Source: Arenimonas soli (lineage in GTDB: Bacteria; Pseudomonadota; Gammaproteobacteria; Xanthomonadales; Xanthomonadaceae). Taken from it: a stretch of 64,000 bases of DNA. Made by a program: the position numbers and the translations under genes. The notes under the pieces were generated by a model that was given only the letters and a program-made list of their open reading frames with translations, did no database searches and had not been told where the DNA came from. This document shows, piece by piece, positions 46,101 through 56,700 of this stretch. The number at the start of each line of letters is the position of its first letter. The stretch's first letter is position 1. The DNA lies in the NCBI RefSeq assembly GCF_014643775.1, contig NZ_BMKC01000001.1, positions 744,001-808,000 on the forward strand. The letters are read 5' to 3'.

Positions 46101-48232
46101 AGTTCTTCGCCGCCTGCGCCAAGGGTCTGGAATACCTGCTGGCCGACGAACTGCTGGCCCTGGGCGCGACCCGCGCCAGCGCCGCGCTGGCCGGCGCCAA
46201 CTTCGAAGGCGAGCCCGAGGTCGCCTACCGCGCGGTCATGTTCTCGCGCCTGGCCAGCCGCGTGCATTGGCCGCTGGCCGAGTTCGACTGCGCCAACGAA
46301 AACGACCTCTACCAGGGCGTGCACGCCATCGACTGGCCTGCGCACCTGGACGCGGAAGGCACGCTGGCGGTGGACGCGCACGTGTCCGGCCCGGCGCTCA
46401 CGCACGAACGCTACGCCGCCCAGCGCACCAAGGACGCCATCGTCGACCGCATGCGCGCCGCCCACGGCGTGCGCCCTTCGGTGGACACCGAAAGCCCCGA
46501 CCTGCGCGTCAGCCTGGTGGTGCGCAAGGGCCGCGGCATCGTCTCGATCGACCTGGGCGGCGGTCCGCTGCACCGCCGCGGCTGGCGCCAGTCGCAGGGC
46601 GAGGCCCCGCTGAAGGAAAACCTCGCCGCCGGCATGCTGGTCCGCGGCGGCTGGCCGAAAATCTACGCCGAAGGCGGCGCCCTGCTCGACCCGATGTGCG
46701 GCAGCGGCACGCTGCTGATCGAAGGCGTGCTGATGGCCGCCGACGAAGCGCCCGGCCTGCGCCGGCTTGCCGGCACGCTGCCCACGCGCTGGAAACAGTT
46801 CGACGAAGCGCTGTGGTCGCGGATTGAAACCCAGGCCCGGCAGCGCGCCGAAGCGGGCCGGGCGGCCCTGCGCCAGGTGTTCTTCGGCGCCGACCTCGAC
46901 CCGCGCGCGCTGCAGTCGGCGGTGGCCAATGCCGACCGCGCCGGCGTCGCCGAGTGGATTTCGCTTGAACGCCGCGACATCACCGCGCTGGCCGCACCCG
47001 GGGCGGCGCGTGGCCTGGTCGTGTGCAACCCGCCCTACGACGCCCGGCTTGCCGCCGACCCGGCGCTGTACCGGGCCCTGGGCGACGCGCTGCGTTCGGC
47101 GGTGCCGGACTGGCGCGCGGTACTGCTGTGCGGGTCGCAGGAACTTGCCCAGGCCACCGGCCTGCGCGCCAGCAAACGGTATGCCTTCTTCAACGGTGCG
47201 CTCGAATGCACGCTGCTGCTGTGCGACCCGGTGCGGCCGCCCGAGCGCGCGCCGCGCGAGGCCAGGCCGCTGGGCGAGGGCGCGCAGATGGTGGCCAACC
47301 GCCTGCGCAAGAACCTCAAGCACCTCAGGTCCTGGCGCGAACGCGAGGGCGTGTCCTGCTTCCGCGCCTATGACGCCGACCTGCCCGAATATTCCGCGGC
47401 CGTGGACGTCTACAACGAAGACGGCGGCGAGGCGCGGCTGTTCGTGCACGTGCAGGAATACGAAGCGCCGCGCAGCATTCCCGAGGCCGACGCCCGGCGC
47501 CGCTTCGGCGAACTGCTCGACGCGGTGCGCGACACCTTCGCCGTGCCGCCGGCGCAGGTGTCGATCAAGACGCGTGCGCGCGGCAAGGGCGGCAGCAAGT
47601 ACGGCAACATGGACCGCCGCGGCGAAACCTTCGTCGTGCGCGAGGGTGGCGCCCGCCTGCGGGTGAACCTGTTCGACTACCTCGACACCGGCCTGTTCCT
47701 GGACCACCGCCCGATCCGCCGGCGCATCGCCGCCGAGGCCGGAGGCAAACGATTCCTCAACCTGTTCTGCTACACCGGCGCCGCCAGCGTGCAGGCGGCG
47801 GTGGGCGGGGCGGCGGAAACCACCAGCGTGGACCTGTCGGGCACCTACCTGGAATGGGCCGCCGCCAACCTGGCGCTCAACGGCGCCACCGGCCGCCAGC
47901 ATCGCCTGGTGCAGGCCGACGCCATGGCCTGGCTTGATGCCGACCGCGGCCAGTATGACCTGGTGTTCTGCGACCCGCCGACGTTTTCCAACTCCGCGCG
48001 CGCCGAGGATTTCGACACCCAGCGCGACCACGTGCGCCTGCTGCGCGCGGCCATGGCCCGGCTGGCGCCGGGCGGCGTGCTGCTGTTCTCGAACAACTAC
48101 CGCCGCTTCCGGCTAGACGAACCGGCGGTGGCGGAGTTCGCGCTGGCCAGGGAAATCACCCCGGAGACGATCGCGGCGGACTTCGGGCGCAACCCGCGCA
48201 TCCACCGCTGCTGGGAACTGCGCCGGCCCTGA
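46097..48232 (+). CDS. rlmL: Bifunctional 23S rRNA methyltransferase RlmKL
   Basis: 711 residues. It makes m2G2445 (RlmL half) and m7G2069 (RlmK half) in 23S rRNA. The N-terminal THUMP region (about 45-155) is followed by the first Rossmann domain with [15 protein letters not shown] (about 198-212) and [12 protein letters not shown] (about 308-319). The second methyltransferase domain has [20 protein letters not shown] and [24 protein letters not shown]. Both SAM motifs are intact, so the fusion should be active in both halves. Confidence 0.96.
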   Translation: MKFFAACAKGLEYLLADELLALGATRASAALAGANFEGEPEVAYRAVMFSRLASRVHWPLAEFDCANENDLYQGVHAIDWPAHLDAEGTLAVDAHVSGPALTHERYAAQRTKDAIVDRMRAAHGVRPSVDTESPDLRVSLVVRKGRGIVSIDLGGGPLHRRGWRQSQGEAPLKENLAAGMLVRGGWPKIYAEGGALLDPMCGSGTLLIEGVLMAADEAPGLRRLAGTLPTRWKQFDEALWSRIETQARQRAEAGRAALRQVFFGADLDPRALQSAVANADRAGVAEWISLERRDITALAAPGAARGLVVCNPPYDARLAADPALYRALGDALRSAVPDWRAVLLCGSQELAQATGLRASKRYAFFNGALECTLLLCDPVRPPERAPREARPLGEGAQMVANRLRKNLKHLRSWREREGVSCFRAYDADLPEYSAAVDVYNEDGGEARLFVHVQEYEAPRSIPEADARRRFGELLDAVRDTFAVPPAQVSIKTRARGKGGSKYGNMDRRGETFVVREGGARLRVNLFDYLDTGLFLDHRPIRRRIAAEAGGKRFLNLFCYTGAASVQAAVGGAAETTSVDLSGTYLEWAAANLALNGATGRQHRLVQADAMAWLDADRGQYDLVFCDPPTFSNSARAEDFDTQRDHVRLLRAAMARLAPGGVLLFSNNYRRFRLDEPAVAEFALAREITPETIAADFGRNPRIHRCWELRRP

Positions 48233-48248
48233 GGCCGGCCCTGAGGCC
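48225..48248 (+). repeat. Tandem 12-bp duplication spanning the rlmKL stop codon
   Basis: GGCCCTGAGGCC occurs twice in direct succession. The first copy contains the TGA stop. With the flanking GCC and GGC it can fold into alternative GC-rich hairpins at the end of the gene. Confidence 0.8.
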
Positions 48249-48270
48249 GGCGCGCGGTCCGGTCCCGGGC

Positions 48271-48678
48271 TCAGTCGTCGCCGCGCCGGCCGTCGCCGGC
48301 CTGCACGGCGTCCAGGTAGGCGGCATCGTCCAGGCGCTCGACGCGCTGGATCCGGCAGCGCTGGCGTCCCGAGACCACGTATTCGCCGACGTGGCCGCAG
48401 ACGCGGTTGTTGATGCTGTCGCCTTCGAAGCGAAGCTCGGGCGAGGTGCCCAGGGAAAAGCACGATTCGGCCAGCACCACGCGGTATTTGCGGTTGCCGG
48501 CATCGACCAGCAGGGTGCTGTCGTCGATATGCGTCCAGCCGCGCGCGCGGTCCGGATCAAGGCATTCGCTGGGATGGGCCACCACGCCCGCCCGCGACGG
48601 GGCCGGTCCGCTGCCGGTACCGGTGCCGGTGCAGGCAGCGAGGGGAATCAGGGCCAGCAGGGACAGGACGTGACGCAT
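48271..48678 (-). CDS. DUF6491-like lipoprotein
   Basis: 135 residues with a lipoprotein signal (lipobox LAAC, near residue 14), a Thr/Gly/Pro linker and a small beta-rich domain with conserved cysteines (HPSECLDPDRARGW, VLAESCFSLG, RVCGHVGEYVV and RCRIQRV). I recognise it as similar to the DUF6491 lipoproteins of Xanthomonadales; function is unknown. The ATG at 48678 gives a clean lipobox, while longer forms do not. Confidence 0.7.
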   Translation of the reverse strand: MRHVLSLLALIPLAACTGTGTGSGPAPSRAGVVAHPSECLDPDRARGWTHIDDSTLLVDAGNRKYRVVLAESCFSLGTSPELRFEGDSINNRVCGHVGEYVVSGRQRCRIQRVERLDDAAYLDAVQAGDGRRGDD

Positions 48679-48765
48679 GGCGGTTGCCTCGATCGGGGTC
48701 GATGCCCCAGTGTTGTCGGGAATCACTTAACCTGCACGAAACGACCGGGCCGGCATTATCCTTCG

Positions 48766-49398
48766 ATGATGGATCGTAATCCCCATTCCGCGCTGGCACA
48801 GACCTGGACCTTCTTTCGCCAGTGGCTGAAGAACCCCCGTGGCGTCGCCGCCATCTCGCCCTCCAGCCAGCAGCTGGCCCGGCAGATGATGTCCGAGCTG
48901 CCGCGCGGCTCGCGCCGGGTTATCGAACTGGGCGGCGGCACCGGGGTGTTCACCCGGGCCCTGCTCGGGCAGGGCATCGCCCCGGCCGACCTGCTGGTGC
49001 TCGAGCTCAACGAAGAACTCCACCAGCACCTGCAGCGGCATTTCCCGCAGGTGCACGTGGCCTGCGCCGACGCCCGCGACCTGGCCGACGTTGCCCGCGC
49101 CCATGGATTCCACGGTGAAACGCCGGCCGATGCCATCGTCTCGGGCCTGGGCCTGCTGTCGATGCCGCGCCCGACCCAGCAGGCCATCCTGTCGTCGGCC
49201 TTCGAGTGCCTGCAGCCGCAGGGACGCTTCGTGCAGTTCACCTACGGCCCGGCCAATCCGGTGGCCAAGGAGGTGCTTGAAGCGCTCGACCTCACCGCCC
49301 GGCGCGGCAGTTTCACCTGGTGGAACGTGCCGCCGGCGACGGTGTACGTCTATACGCGGCGCGTGTCTCGCGCCATCACGCCCCGTTCGATGCGCTGA
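48766..49398 (+). CDS. SAM-dependent methyltransferase (phospholipid N-methyltransferase-like)
   Basis: 210 residues. The segment RGVAAISPSSQQLARQM followed by the SAM-binding VIELGGGTGVFTRALL and LLVLELNEELHQHLQ matches the PmtA/KsgA-like group that methylates phosphatidylethanolamine or acts on rRNA. Later motifs are AIVSGLGLLSMP and the C-terminal FTWWNVPPATVYVYTR. The true substrate is open. It is divergent from the DUF6491-like gene with 87 bp between starts. Confidence 0.82.
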   Translation: MMDRNPHSALAQTWTFFRQWLKNPRGVAAISPSSQQLARQMMSELPRGSRRVIELGGGTGVFTRALLGQGIAPADLLVLELNEELHQHLQRHFPQVHVACADARDLADVARAHGFHGETPADAIVSGLGLLSMPRPTQQAILSSAFECLQPQGRFVQFTYGPANPVAKEVLEALDLTARRGSFTWWNVPPATVYVYTRRVSRAITPRSMR

Positions 49399-49410
49399 AG
49401 GCTTCCGGCC

Positions 49411-50562
49411 CTACTGGCCGGTCTTGATCGTCGTCCAGGCCCGGACGCGCTCGCGCGTGGTCTGGGCCGGCAGCGTCACCGGGTCCACCAGTTTGGCCAT
49501 GACGTCCGCCGGCGGGTAAACGCCCGGGTCGCCGGCGATCTCCGGATCCACCAGCGCCATGGCGGCGGTGTTGGGGCTGGCGTAGGACACGTAGTCGACG
49601 ATGCCGGCCGCCACCTCGGGCTCAAGCAGGTAGTTGATGAAGGCGTGGGCGTTTTCCGGGTGCGGCGCGTCCCTGGGGATGGCCATCATGTCCACCCAGC
49701 GCACGGCGCCTTCCTTCGGGATGATGTAGGCGATCTCGATGCCGTTCTCCGCGTCCACCGCGCCGTCGCGGGCCTGGAAGATGTCGCCCGAATAGCCCAT
49801 GGCCAGGCACAGGTCGCCGTTGGCCAGGTCGTCGATGTAACGCGAGGAATTGAAGTAGCGCACGTGCGGGCGGATGCCGGCATAAACCTCGCTGACGACC
49901 CCGGTTTCGTCACCTTCCAGGGCATTGGCGTTGCGGCCCTTCCAGATCAGCGCGGCGGCGAAGGCTTCCTGCTCGTCGTCAAGCACGCTGATGCCGCAGG
50001 CGGCGAGCTTTTCCGCATTGGCCGGGTCGAAAAGCAGCGACCACGAATCCAGCGGCGCGTCCTCGCCCAGGATCTCCTTCACCTTGCCGACGTTGATGCC
50101 CAGGCCGGTGGTGCCCCACATGTAGGGAAGCGCGTGGGCATTGCCCGGGTCGACGTCCTGCAGGCCCGCCAGCAGGGCGGCGTCGAGGTTGCCCAGGTTG
50201 CCCAGCCGGGCCTTGTCCAGCGGCGCGTAGACACCGGCCTGGATGTGCCGCTGGGCAAAGGGCCGCGCCGATGGGAACACCACGTCATAGCCCGACGAGC
50301 CGGCCATCAGCTTGGTTTCCAGCATCTCGTTGCTGTCGTAGACGTCGTAGACCACGCGGATGCCGGTCTGCGCCTCGAAGTTGGCCAGCGTGTCCTCGGC
50401 GATGTAGTCCGACCAGTTGTAGACGTACACCAACCTGTCGCCGCCGCCGGTTTCGGGGGTGCCGGCCGGGGCGCCGGCGTCGCCGGATTCCTGGGACGGG
50501 CTGCAGGCGGCCAGCAGCAGGGCGGAGGCCATCAGGCCCAGGCGCAGGGACAGGCTCGACAT
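49411..50562 (-). CDS. Polyamine-type extracellular solute-binding lipoprotein (PotF/PotD-like)
   Basis: 383 residues. A lipobox LLLAAC (Cys20) suggests membrane anchoring, unlike the soluble PotF of E. coli. The mature part reads VYVYNWSDYIAEDTLANFEAQTGIRVVYDVYDSNE, then MGYSGDIFQARD, AVRWVDMMAIPRDAPHPENAHAFINYLL and YASPNTAA, typical of spermidine/putrescine-binding proteins. The ATG at 50562 has GGAG seven bases upstream. No permease or ATPase gene of the system is nearby. Confidence 0.9.
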   Translation of the reverse strand: MSSLSLRLGLMASALLLAACSPSQESGDAGAPAGTPETGGGDRLVYVYNWSDYIAEDTLANFEAQTGIRVVYDVYDSNEMLETKLMAGSSGYDVVFPSARPFAQRHIQAGVYAPLDKARLGNLGNLDAALLAGLQDVDPGNAHALPYMWGTTGLGINVGKVKEILGEDAPLDSWSLLFDPANAEKLAACGISVLDDEQEAFAAALIWKGRNANALEGDETGVVSEVYAGIRPHVRYFNSSRYIDDLANGDLCLAMGYSGDIFQARDGAVDAENGIEIAYIIPKEGAVRWVDMMAIPRDAPHPENAHAFINYLLEPEVAAGIVDYVSYASPNTAAMALVDPEIAGDPGVYPPADVMAKLVDPVTLPAQTTRERVRAWTTIKTGQ

Positions 50563-50644
50563 GTTCGACTCCGGGCGAAGCGGGGCCTTCATGGTCCTGG
50601 CGGGCCCGGTGGCTGTCAATGCGTCCGCCGGCGCCGGCGTGGGC

Positions 50645-51259
50645 TCAGGCCGGGCCGGCCCATTCGCTGGCCAGCAAACCCATCAGCACGCTGTCCTGGA
50701 GTTCCCCGGCCACCCGCCAGCGCTGCCGCAGGTAGCCCTCGCGGCGGAATCCCAGGGCTTCGAGCGTATTGAGCGAGCCCTGGTTGCGCGGGTCGACGTC
50801 GGCTTCGATGCGGCGCAGGCCGAGGCCACCAAAGGCGTGGTCGAGCAGCACCGTCAGCGCCTCGCGGGCGTAGCGCCGGCCCCAGTGGTCGCGCGCCAGC
50901 GCGAAGCCGAGCTCGGCCCGGCCCTGGGCGTGGTCGATGGCGTAGAGGGTGGTGGTGCCGATCAGGCGGTCGTCGCCGCGCAGGGCGATACCCCACTGGA
51001 ACAGGTCGCCCTGTTCGAAGCCCCGATGGATGGACTCGAGATAGATGGCCGCTTCGTCCCGGTGCGGCCAGGCGACGTGGCTCCAGTAGCGCATCACGTC
51101 CGGGTCGGAAAACACGGCGTAAAGCCCGTCCAGGTCACGGGCCTCGATCCAGCGAAGCTGCAGGCGGGGTGCCACCAGGGTCGGCAGCCGGTCCGGTTGG
51201 GTCGGAGCGGGGCCGGGCGACGGGCGTCTTCGGGCGGTGGGCATGTCGTGCAGGGCCAT
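50645..51259 (-). CDS. GNAT N-acetyltransferase, RimJ/RimL type
   Basis: 204 residues. The GNAT fold is marked by APRLQLRWIEARDLDGLYAVFSDPDVMRYW, the ELGFALARDHWGRRYAREAL acetyl-CoA-binding segment and RNQGSLNTLEALGFRREG. The acceptor is unknown. There are two possible starts (51259 and 51244), neither with a good ribosome-binding site. Confidence 0.85.
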   Translation of the reverse strand: MALHDMPTARRRPSPGPAPTQPDRLPTLVAPRLQLRWIEARDLDGLYAVFSDPDVMRYWSHVAWPHRDEAAIYLESIHRGFEQGDLFQWGIALRGDDRLIGTTTLYAIDHAQGRAELGFALARDHWGRRYAREALTVLLDHAFGGLGLRRIEADVDPRNQGSLNTLEALGFRREGYLRQRWRVAGELQDSVLMGLLASEWAGPA

Positions 51260-51437
51260 CGTCTGGGGGGTGGCGCTATCGTCGGCGGGCTACCGGATGA
51301 GAACGCGTGACGGGGGTGATTCCGGCCGTCCCGACGTCCGGGAAACCCAGCGTTGCGGCGCCGGCACCTCGTGCCGGCCACCGGCAGCCCCCATAGTTGC
51401 ACCATCGCCTCGCCACGAGGCCCCGCCTGGAGTCACC

Positions 51438-52286
51438 ATGAGCCTGTCCATCCGTCCCGTCCTGCGCACCCTGCGCGGCCAGCCTGCCTCCGATGGCGCC
51501 GGCGTGAAGCTCACGCGCGTCATCGGCAGCCCGCAGCTGCCCGACCTCGACCCCTTCCTGATGCTCGACGAGTTCGGCACCGACCGGCCCGAGGATTACC
51601 TGGCGGGTTTTCCCGAACACCCGCACCGGGGTTTTGAAACCGTCACCTACATGCTCGACGGCCGCATGCGCCATCGCGACAACCACGGCAACGAAGGCGT
51701 GCTTGTGCCCGGCAGCGTGCAGTGGATGACCGCGGGCCGCGGCATCGTGCATTCGGAAATGCCCGAGCAGGAAGAGGGCCGCATGCGCGGCTTCCAGCTG
51801 TGGGTGAACCTGCCGGCACGCGAGAAGATGACCGCCCCGAAGTACCAGGAGTACGGCCCGGAGCGTTTCCCGGAAGTGGAGGCGGCGCCGGGCGTGCGTG
51901 CGAAGGTGATCGCCGGCGAAGTGGCCGGCGTGCGCGGTCCGATCGAGCAGCCCGCGACCCGCCCGACCTACCTTGACCTGCGCCTGGGCGCCGGCGACCG
52001 CTACCAGCACCCGTTGCCCGCGGGCCACACGGCCTTTGCCTATGTCTACGAAGGCAGCGCCCGCGTAGGCGACGGCCAGGGTGCGGCCACCGTGCAGGCG
52101 CGCGAGCTGGCGGTGCTGGGCGAAGGCGAGGCGGTGGTGCTGGAAGGTCGCGAGGCCGACACGCGGCTGATCCTGGTTGCCGGCCAGCCCCTGCGCGAAC
52201 CGGTGGCGCGCTATGGCCCCTTCGTCATGAACACCCAGGCCGAACTGCGCCAGGCCTTCGAGGACTACCAGGCCGGCCGCTTCTGA
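51438..52286 (+). CDS. Pirin-family bicupin protein (copy A)
   Basis: 282 residues. The N-terminal cupin has the metal motif PHRGFETVTYML (HPHRGFE) and GSVQWMTAGRGIVHSEMP, which bind iron in pirins. The C-terminal cupin has YVYEGSARVG. Some bacterial pirins are quercetinases or regulators; which applies here is not known. The start has GGAG eight bases upstream. It converges on another pirin gene with three bases between the stops. Confidence 0.92.
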   Translation: MSLSIRPVLRTLRGQPASDGAGVKLTRVIGSPQLPDLDPFLMLDEFGTDRPEDYLAGFPEHPHRGFETVTYMLDGRMRHRDNHGNEGVLVPGSVQWMTAGRGIVHSEMPEQEEGRMRGFQLWVNLPAREKMTAPKYQEYGPERFPEVEAAPGVRAKVIAGEVAGVRGPIEQPATRPTYLDLRLGAGDRYQHPLPAGHTAFAYVYEGSARVGDGQGAATVQARELAVLGEGEAVVLEGREADTRLILVAGQPLREPVARYGPFVMNTQAELRQAFEDYQAGRF

Positions 52287-52289
52287 GCG

Positions 52290-53153
<864 letters not shown>

Positions 53154-53163
53154 GGCGGGCTCC

Positions 53164-53679
53164 TCAGTAGCGGGTGGTGATGACCCGGGCGCCACCGTCG
53201 GCGTCGAGCAGCACCAGGGTGTATCGATCGTATTCGGTTTCCGGCATGGCTTCCGCGGCCTGGCCCGACAGGGCCAGCACGATGTCCGGCACGGTGTTGC
53301 TGTGGCCGACCACCAGCACCGTGCTGCCGGCTGGCATGGCGCGCAGGTCGCTGGCCAGGTCGGCGGCGTAGCTGGCGGCATTGCCGGCGTTGATCTCGCG
53401 CACTTCAACCGCGATGCCCGCGGCCGCGGCTGCAGGTTCCGCGGTCTGGCGCGTGCGCCGGTACTGGGTGGTGATGGCCCGGTCCAGGCCGGCGCCTGCG
53501 AGCGTGGTCGACAGCGCCTGTGCGCGCACTTCGCCGTCGCCGGCCAGGGACGGGTCGTGTTTGTCGTCGTCGTCCTTCTCAGCGTGCCGAACCACGACCA
53601 CGGCGACGCTGTCGTTGGCATTGGCGGGCCCAGGCGCGGCGAGCGAGATCGAGAGCAGCAGCAGGGGCATCAGTGACAT
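53164..53679 (-). CDS. Exported histidine phosphatase superfamily protein
   Basis: 171 residues with a signal peptide (about 1-21, cleavage near PANA-ND). The catalytic histidine is in VVVVRHAEK (Arg31-His32), QYRRTRQTAEP is the second arginine region, and VVGHSNTVPDI holds the second histidine (His126). It is a branch 2/SixA-like size, probably a periplasmic phosphomonoesterase of unknown substrate. Confidence 0.88.
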   Translation of the reverse strand: MSLMPLLLLSISLAAPGPANANDSVAVVVVRHAEKDDDDKHDPSLAGDGEVRAQALSTTLAGAGLDRAITTQYRRTRQTAEPAAAAAGIAVEVREINAGNAASYAADLASDLRAMPAGSTVLVVGHSNTVPDIVLALSGQAAEAMPETEYDRYTLVLLDADGGARVITTRY

Positions 53680-53744
53680 GGCCGGTTCCTCAGGGGCGAC
53701 GGGCCAAGTCTAGCCGCCCCGGCGCGGGGCGGCAGCACCGGGGC

Positions 53745-56700
53745 TCAGCCGTGCACCAGCAGGGCCAGCAGGCCGCGCGCGGTGCGCAGGCGGGAGCCGG
53801 CGTCGGGAAGTTCCATGCGGATGCGCAGCTTGTCCGGCCCGTCCATCGAATACACCCTGGGCTGGGACTGGATCAGGCGGATCACCGACATCGGGTCGAT
53901 GTTGGGCTGGGGCAGGAAGTGGCAGCGACCGCCCGTGGGGCCAAGTTCAAGCTTGCGTATGCCCAGCGGCGTGGCGTCGAGCTTGAGTTCGGCGATGGCG
54001 AACAGCTGCTTGGCCGGGTCGGGCAGCAGGCCGAATCGGTCGACCATCTCGACCTGCAGTTCCTTCAGGGCGTCGGTGTTGCGCGCCGAGGCGATGCGCT
54101 TGTACAGCGTCAGGCGGGCATGCACGTCGGGCAGGTAGTCTTCCGGGATGAGCGCCGGCACGTGCAGTTCGACGTCGGCGCCGTGGCGCTGGGCCGGGTC
54201 GAGTTCGGGCAGCTTGCCGGACTTGATGGACTTCACCGCGCGCTCGAGCAGCTCGGTGTACAGCGAGAATCCGATCTCGGCCATCTGGCCGCTCTGGTCC
54301 TCGCCCAGCAGTTCGCCGGCGCCGCGGATTTCCAGGTCGTGCGTGGCCAGGGTGAAGCCGGCGCCCAGTTCCTCCAGCGAGGCCAGGGCTTCCAGGCGCT
54401 TGCCGGCGTCGGAGGTCAGCGACTTCTTGTCCGGCACCACCAGGTAGGCGTAGGCGCGGTGGTGGCTGCGGCCGACGCGGCCGCGCAGCTGGTGCAGCTG
54501 GGCCAGGCCGAAGCGGTCGGCGCGGTTGATGATGATGGTGTTGGCGCTGGGGATGTCGATGCCCGATTCGATGATGGTCGTGCACACCAGCACGTTGAAG
54601 CGCTGGCGGTGGAAGTCGAGCATCACCTGTTCGAGTTCGCGCTCGGGCATCTGGCCGTGGGCCACGCGCACGCGCGCGGCCGGCACCAGCTCGGCCAGGT
54701 CGCGCGCCATCTTCTCGATGCTGTCGACTTCGTTGTGCAGGAAGTAGATCTGGCCGCCGCGCGCCAGCTCGCGCTGGAAGGCTTCGCGCAGCAGGTTGGC
54801 GTCCCATGGCGTGATCACCGTCTGCACCGCCAGGCGGTGCGCCGGCGGCGTGGCGATGATGCTCAGTTCGCGCAGGCCGCTCATGGCCATGTTCAGGGTG
54901 CGCGGGATCGGCGTGGCGGTGAGCGTGAGCAGGTGCACCTCGGCGCGCAGCGCCTTCAGGGCTTCCTTCTGGCGCACGCCGAAACGCTGTTCTTCGTCCA
55001 CGATCACCAGGCCCAGGTCCTGGAACTTCACGTCCGGCTGCAGCAGGCGATGGGTGCCGACGATGACGTCGATCTTGCCGTCGGCCAACAAGGCCAGCGC
55101 CGCCTTGATTTCCTTGGCGGACTTGAAGCGGCTAAGCACCTCCACCCGGATCGGCCAGTCGGCGTAGCGGTCGCGGAAGTTGCGGTAGTGCTGTTCGGCC
55201 AACAGCGTGGTCGGCACCAGCACGGCCACCTGCTTGCCGGCGACGGCGGCGACGAAGGCGGCGCGCACGGCGACCTCGGTCTTGCCAAAGCCCACGTCGC
55301 CGCAGACCACGCGGTCCATCGGCTGGGTATTGCCCAGGTCGGCGACCACGGCGTCGATCGCGGCCAGCTGGTCGGGCGTTTCCTCGAACGGGAAGGTGGC
55401 CGCGAAGGGTTCGTACATGGCGCGGTCCAACGGCAGCGCCAGGCCTTTCCGGGCCTGCCTGCGGGCCTGGATTTCCAGCAGTTCCGCCGCGACGTCGCGC
55501 ACCTTCTCAGCGGCCTTGCGCTTGGCCTTTTCCCAGGCTTCGCCGCCGAGCGAATGCAGCGGCGCGTGTTCGGGCGAGGCGCCCGAATAGCGGCTCACCA
55601 GCTGCAGCTGGGACACCGGCACGTAAAGCTTGTCGCCCTTGGCGTATTCGATCTGCAGGAATTCGCTGGTAACGCCGCCGGTGTCGAGCGTGACCAGGCC
55701 CTGGTAGCGACCGACGCCGTGGTCTTCGTGCACGATCGGCGAGCCGACCTGGATTTCGCTCAGGTCGCGCAGCACCGCATCCGGGTCGCGCACGGCCTTG
55801 CGGCGGCGGCGCGACTGTTCGGCACGTTCCGGGAACAGCTGGCGTTCGGTCAGCACCGCCAGTGCCGGCTTGCTCAGCGCGAAGCCGTCCTCCAACGCCG
55901 CGGCGGTGATGGCGAAGGGTTGGTCGCCGGCCAGGAAGGCGGCCCAGTCCGCGACCACGGCCGGGCGCAGGTCGGCCGAGGCCAGCAGTTCGAGCAGGGC
56001 TTCGCGGCGACCGGCGGAATCGGCGGCCAGCAGCACGCGGCCCGGATAGGCGCGCAGGAAACCCAGCAGCGCACTGCCCGGTTCGCCGCCTTTCTGGCTC
56101 CAGGGCAGGACGGGGGCGGGCTGTTCCGGCAGCGCGATGGCCTTGCCGGCCTGGGCATGGCCGGGGTCGAGCACGTCGATGCGGCTGGCCTTGTTCCAGC
56201 GGGCGCGCAGCTCTTCGGGCGAGAGGTAAAGCTCGCCGGGCGGCAGGATCGGTCGTTCCAGGTCGTGCCGGCGCTGTTCCCAGCGGTCGCCGGTTTGCGC
56301 CCAGAACGCTTCGGCTGCTTCGACGACGCCATTGCCCAGCACCAGCAGGGTGTCGTCGCCCAGGTGGTCGAACAGGCTGGCGGTCTGTTCGAAGAACAGC
56401 GGCAGGTAGTACTCGATGCCGGCCGGCGTGCCGCCTTCCTTCAGGTCCTGGTAAAGCGGGCAGCGGCGCGGGTCGAAGTCGAAACGTTCGCTCAGGCGTT
56501 CGCGCACGCGTTTGGTGCTGGCCTCGTCGAGCGGGAATTCGCGCGCCGGCAGCAGGCGCACGCTGTCCACGGGGTGGTCGGAGCGTTGGGTTTCGGGGTC
56601 GAAGCTGCGCAGCGAATCGATTTCATCGTCGAACAGTTCGACGCGGTAGGGCCGGTCGGCGCCCATCGGGTAGAGATCGAGCAGGGCGCCGCGCACGGCG

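Noticed and set aside
45815-48031. A 738-codon open frame on the minus strand opposite rlmKL
   Set aside because: Shadow of the rlmKL reading frame; no start signal and no family.
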